In this document: in pieces, positions 7,501 to 8,543 of the stretch
Position numbering within the stretch: position 1 is the stretch's first letter
Layout: each line of letters starts with the position of its first letter
Source of the DNA: an uncultured Taibaiella sp.
Lineage (GTDB): Bacteria > Bacteroidota > Bacteroidia > Chitinophagales > Chitinophagaceae
Direction of reading: 5' to 3'
Assembly (NCBI GenBank): GCA_937871155.1
Contig: CALMXV010000211.1
Span: forward strand, 1-8,543
Length of the DNA: 8,543 nt
The notes under the pieces: model-generated
The model's input: only the letters and a program-made list of their open reading frames with translations
Databases searched by the model: none
Told to the model about the DNA's origin: nothing
Translations under genes and position numbers: made by a program

Positions 7501-8543
7501 AGCTCCGGTACCGCCTTGGGTAATGGAAACGTTGTTGTTCTTAATATCAATACCAGCTGTACCAGTAGCCCAAATACCTCTTACTATACTAGTTGTAGCG
7601 GCTGTATTATCTACCGCAATAGTATTATGATACGCCTGGATATACTGACCAGTCAAATACATAGCATACGAAGCTCCATTGCCACTAAAATTGCTAATTA
7701 GGTTATTGTAAAACTTATTTTCATTACCTGCAGTAGATGTTGCTAGGCCATAAATGCCATAGATAGCACTAGTACTCGTAGGACTACCGCCACTCATATT
7801 TCTCACACGATTTTGTTGCACTAAGGCATTGGTACAACCGGTAGAAAGGTAGATACCATAGAAGGTGGAAATCGTAGCTCTTGTAGGGCGTTCTATGATA
7901 TTATTTGTAAGCTCTAAGCTGTCTTGATAATATATAAAAGCACCATAAAAATAGAAATCAGACATGGTAGAATTCATTACTTTGTTACCACTCGAATTTC
8001 CAACAGTGTTACCATATAGTACCGTATTGTAGTATCCTCCAACAATGGTACAGCTATCCAAAACATTATATTGTCCTGAATTACCGGCAGTAGTTGCAGA
8101 GGTTGCTGATCCACTAATAGAAAACGGTACTACTAATGAACTTGTAGCGGTTATATCTACTAGAAACGTACAGTTGTTGAATGTATTGTGATCGGCATCA
8201 TTCCATAAATGACCCGAAATTGCATTTGTAGTGCTAGTATTCACAACTATAAGATCATTAAACGTAATATAGTCCGCTCCGTCTAAACCAATAGTCCATG
8301 GCTGTGTACTCGTTCCTGCAAATTTTACCGTATCACCGTTACCATTAAAAGTTACTGTTTGACTAGCGGTGGTGCCTATGGTAGCCGGTAGTGTTACTTG
8401 CTCATTAAAAGTAGTACCCGGTGCTAGATTGAATATAATATTGCCGGCAATACCACAACTGATAGCACTTATAGCCGTTGCAATACTCTGAAAGTTAGTG
8501 CTGCTTGCCGGTAAAGCTGGATTGATAGTGTAGGTACCTGCGG
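4330..8543 (-). CDS. Large multidomain secreted protein with T9SS C-terminal sorting domain (partial, N-terminus outside window)
   Basis: At least 1403 codons, open to the right edge. This is a Thr/Ser/Asn-rich extracellular protein, predicted to cross the outer membrane by type IX secretion and be anchored or released at the surface. Modules in protein order, with nucleotide positions: right-handed parallel beta-helix (8543-7180) with turns such as NNCTF, DSCTIVGG and NNIIERP, ending in the typical PDMGAYEF; Ig-like domain (7167-6895); GEVED domain (6876-6433) with WVDFDRNGTFDFGE and GYETEDYVVTI; second Ig-like domain (6423-6130); Ig_7-like domain (6126-5938) that seems interrupted by a beta-rich module (5934-5455) before its final strand (GCEGARTQVSATI); another beta-rich domain (5394-4867); a fibronectin-III-like domain (4866-4582) with IDWTTADESNASYFELESS; and the sorting domain (4560-4333). 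No catalytic domain is recognised, so adhesion or matrix functions are guesses. The first in-frame start candidate, GTG 8244, is internal: the beta-helix fold continues upstream without a stop. Signal peptide not visible. Confidence 0.93.
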   Translation of the reverse strand, partial: AGTYTINPALPASSTNFQSIATAISAISCGIAGNIIFNLAPGTTFNEQVTLPATIGTTASQTVTFNGNGDTVKFAGTSTQPWTIGLDGADYITFNDLIVVNTSTTNAISGHLWNDADHNTFNNCTFLVDITATSSLVVPFSISGSATSATTAGNSGQYNVLDSCTIVGGYYNTVLYGNTVGNSSGNKVMNSTMSDFYFYGAFIYYQDSLELTNNIIERPTRATISTFYGIYLSTGCTNALVQQNRVRNMSGGSPTSTSAIYGIYGLATSTAGNENKFYNNLISNFSGNGASYAMYLTGQYIQAYHNTIAVDNTAATTSIVRGIWATGTAGIDIKNNNVSITQGGTGAKHCLYFSGAGKTSNYNNLYMGSTTGTNNIGYYSADFSTLTAWQGANSNAWDQNSLSVDPMPLSPATGNFSPTNSMLDNFGTPIASVPTDINGAVRSAVTPDMGAYEFSIPPCLGTPSTAGIANANLDSACVGGPVQLSLTGYPLQSGITIQWQESYGANIWNDIIGATTANYTASFAATAKYRAYVSCNFGTPVYSNEDSVSQMSMWACYCSPYTGQALHTNNANYITNVAITGTSLNNPSTTVGAGGYTRYYPSTATTTDSLMQNVSYPLSVTLTSTSYTGIAWVDFDRNGTFDFGESIVLTNGQGTIAVPLFATPGPTGMRIRVATNATTYTSIDACLNSTTGYETEDYVVTIVPNIACSGTPSTGGTASVDKDTLCVMGDVKLSLANYPLNMGIAINWQSSPAGANTFTDILGAITDTFTVLGLSTSTDFRMRVTCTNTGGGTTYSNTETVIVNNPQLAMTIPGSRCGTGEVALYAAAANGGGVNWYDSLTGGTKVGTGNIFITPSISTTTPYFAAATLGGGAIGTIPMPTWSSNYSGNVRGFWFTAPTSFTITSLKSLATTTGVQSIAVIKFNGNTPPPTYSTTTNAFTTLYLTQNNSATGPIPVNIPIASGDVIGVMAQIGGAAAYTTTAGPYTSAIAGFPVVLTRMGMQYSLNTTAPLDIWQEPGGTIGAVAMTYSIGCEGARTQVSATINPAGTGNVSPGGTVVVNSQSSATTQSYGTCNDTVAVVNSGTTNLGITSAVTVTPLTVQTFGAQPYVPRAFDINPTTNGPATVTLYVLQSEFTAYNSYLTSTSSSLPMLPTGPSDATGMSHIVVTQYHGASSAGTQGPLGLYSNSNIEFIPNSSITVTPVGSTYWKLTFPVSGFSGFFIHSGATPLDIKLASIAAANFGNRNRIDWTTADESNASYFELESSVDAKAFITLGRTNAKGKASSYSYWDEQPAKGMNYYRLKVHMNNGSYTYSDVVRAFVAGGSAIMVEAYPNPTNDVLQVKVNGVQGDDAHILITDIAGKVLRRIPMESATTTISMSGMANGLYLLKYIDNTHQQTLRVTKQ
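6130..6423 (-). repeat. Ig-like protein repeat, copy 2
   Basis: About 98 residues beginning CSGTPSTGG, the partner of the module at 7167-6895, with the same three cysteines and the central WQ. It directly follows the GEVED domain, so the two copies bracket it. The DNA of the two copies has diverged considerably, so the duplication is old and the copies should not recombine readily. Confidence 0.75.
6433..6876 (-). other. GEVED domain within the secreted protein
   Basis: About 148 residues from the CYCSPYTG segment to GYETEDYVVTIV. The hallmark is the acidic WVDFDRNGTFDFGE stretch followed about 45 residues later by YETEDYVV, the pattern for which the GEVED family is named. The domain is common in secreted Bacteroidota proteins and is probably a beta-sandwich; the Asp-rich loop resembles a calcium site, which is an inference. 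It sits between two related Ig-like domains. Confidence 0.8.
6895..7167 (-). repeat. Ig-like protein repeat, copy 1
   Basis: About 91 residues beginning CLGTPSTAG. It is homologous to the module at 6423-6130. Over the first 42 aligned residues I count 24 identities, including the two cysteines 18 residues apart, the GTPST start, the YPL..GI turn and the central WQ. A third cysteine (RAYVSC) is conserved further on. The pattern is the Ig-like beta-sandwich common in Bacteroidota surface proteins. It joins the beta-helix to the GEVED domain. Confidence 0.75.

Noticed and set aside
5699..7701. Short plus-strand open frames opposite the secreted protein gene
   Set aside because: They are shadows of the Thr/Ser-rich minus-strand gene and have repetitive, Cys/Val/Thr-rich translations without domain features.
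8242..8244. GTG as the start of the large secreted protein
   Set aside because: The reading frame stays open for another 99 codons to the right edge, and those codons encode typical beta-helix sequence (INPALPASSTNF, FNLAPGTTFNEQV, ITFNDLIV). The true start lies outside the window.
1..8543. CRISPR array, phage-defence cluster, mobile element or structural RNA gene
   Set aside because: No regularly spaced direct repeats, transposase or integrase motifs, terminal inverted repeats or tRNA/rRNA-like sequence were found; the space is almost fully occupied by four recognisable protein genes.

Overview
The window looks like an ordinary chromosomal segment of a member of the Bacteroidota, probably a Chitinophagia or Sphingobacteriia-type bacterium. 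Three things point there. The long minus-strand gene ends in a type IX secretion (T9SS) C-terminal sorting domain, a system confined to this phylum. The tyrS upstream region carries the phylum's own promoter type (TTG, about 20 bases, TAnnTTTG) instead of a sigma-70 type -35/-10 pair. No start codon is preceded by a clear Shine-Dalgarno sequence.

Layout from left to right: (1) positions 1-277, minus strand, the first 92 codons of tyrosyl-tRNA synthetase (tyrS), cut by the left edge; (2) positions 278-422, a divergent intergenic region with the tyrS promoter and a perfect 11-bp inverted repeat; (3) positions 423-3269, plus strand, a complete UvrA-family ATPase (948 aa) lacking one CxxC pair of the usual first zinc module; (4) positions 3305-4183, minus strand, convergent with uvrA, a 292-aa bestrophin-family ion channel; (5) positions 4264-4297, a rho-independent terminator oriented for the minus strand; (6) positions 4330-8543, minus strand, at least 1403 codons of a large, Thr/Ser-rich, multidomain secreted protein whose N-terminus lies beyond the right edge.

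The genes do not form an obvious pathway. tyrS is translation, uvrA is DNA damage recognition, the bestrophin is an inner-membrane channel, and the giant protein is a cell-surface or secreted product. The terminator between the giant gene and the bestrophin gene suggests they are separate transcription units despite sharing a strand. There is no tRNA, rRNA, CRISPR array, transposase, integrase or other mobile element in the window. I found no convincing undescribed system. The points most worth a second look are the intergenic inverted repeat, the UvrA variant, and the domain architecture of the secreted protein.
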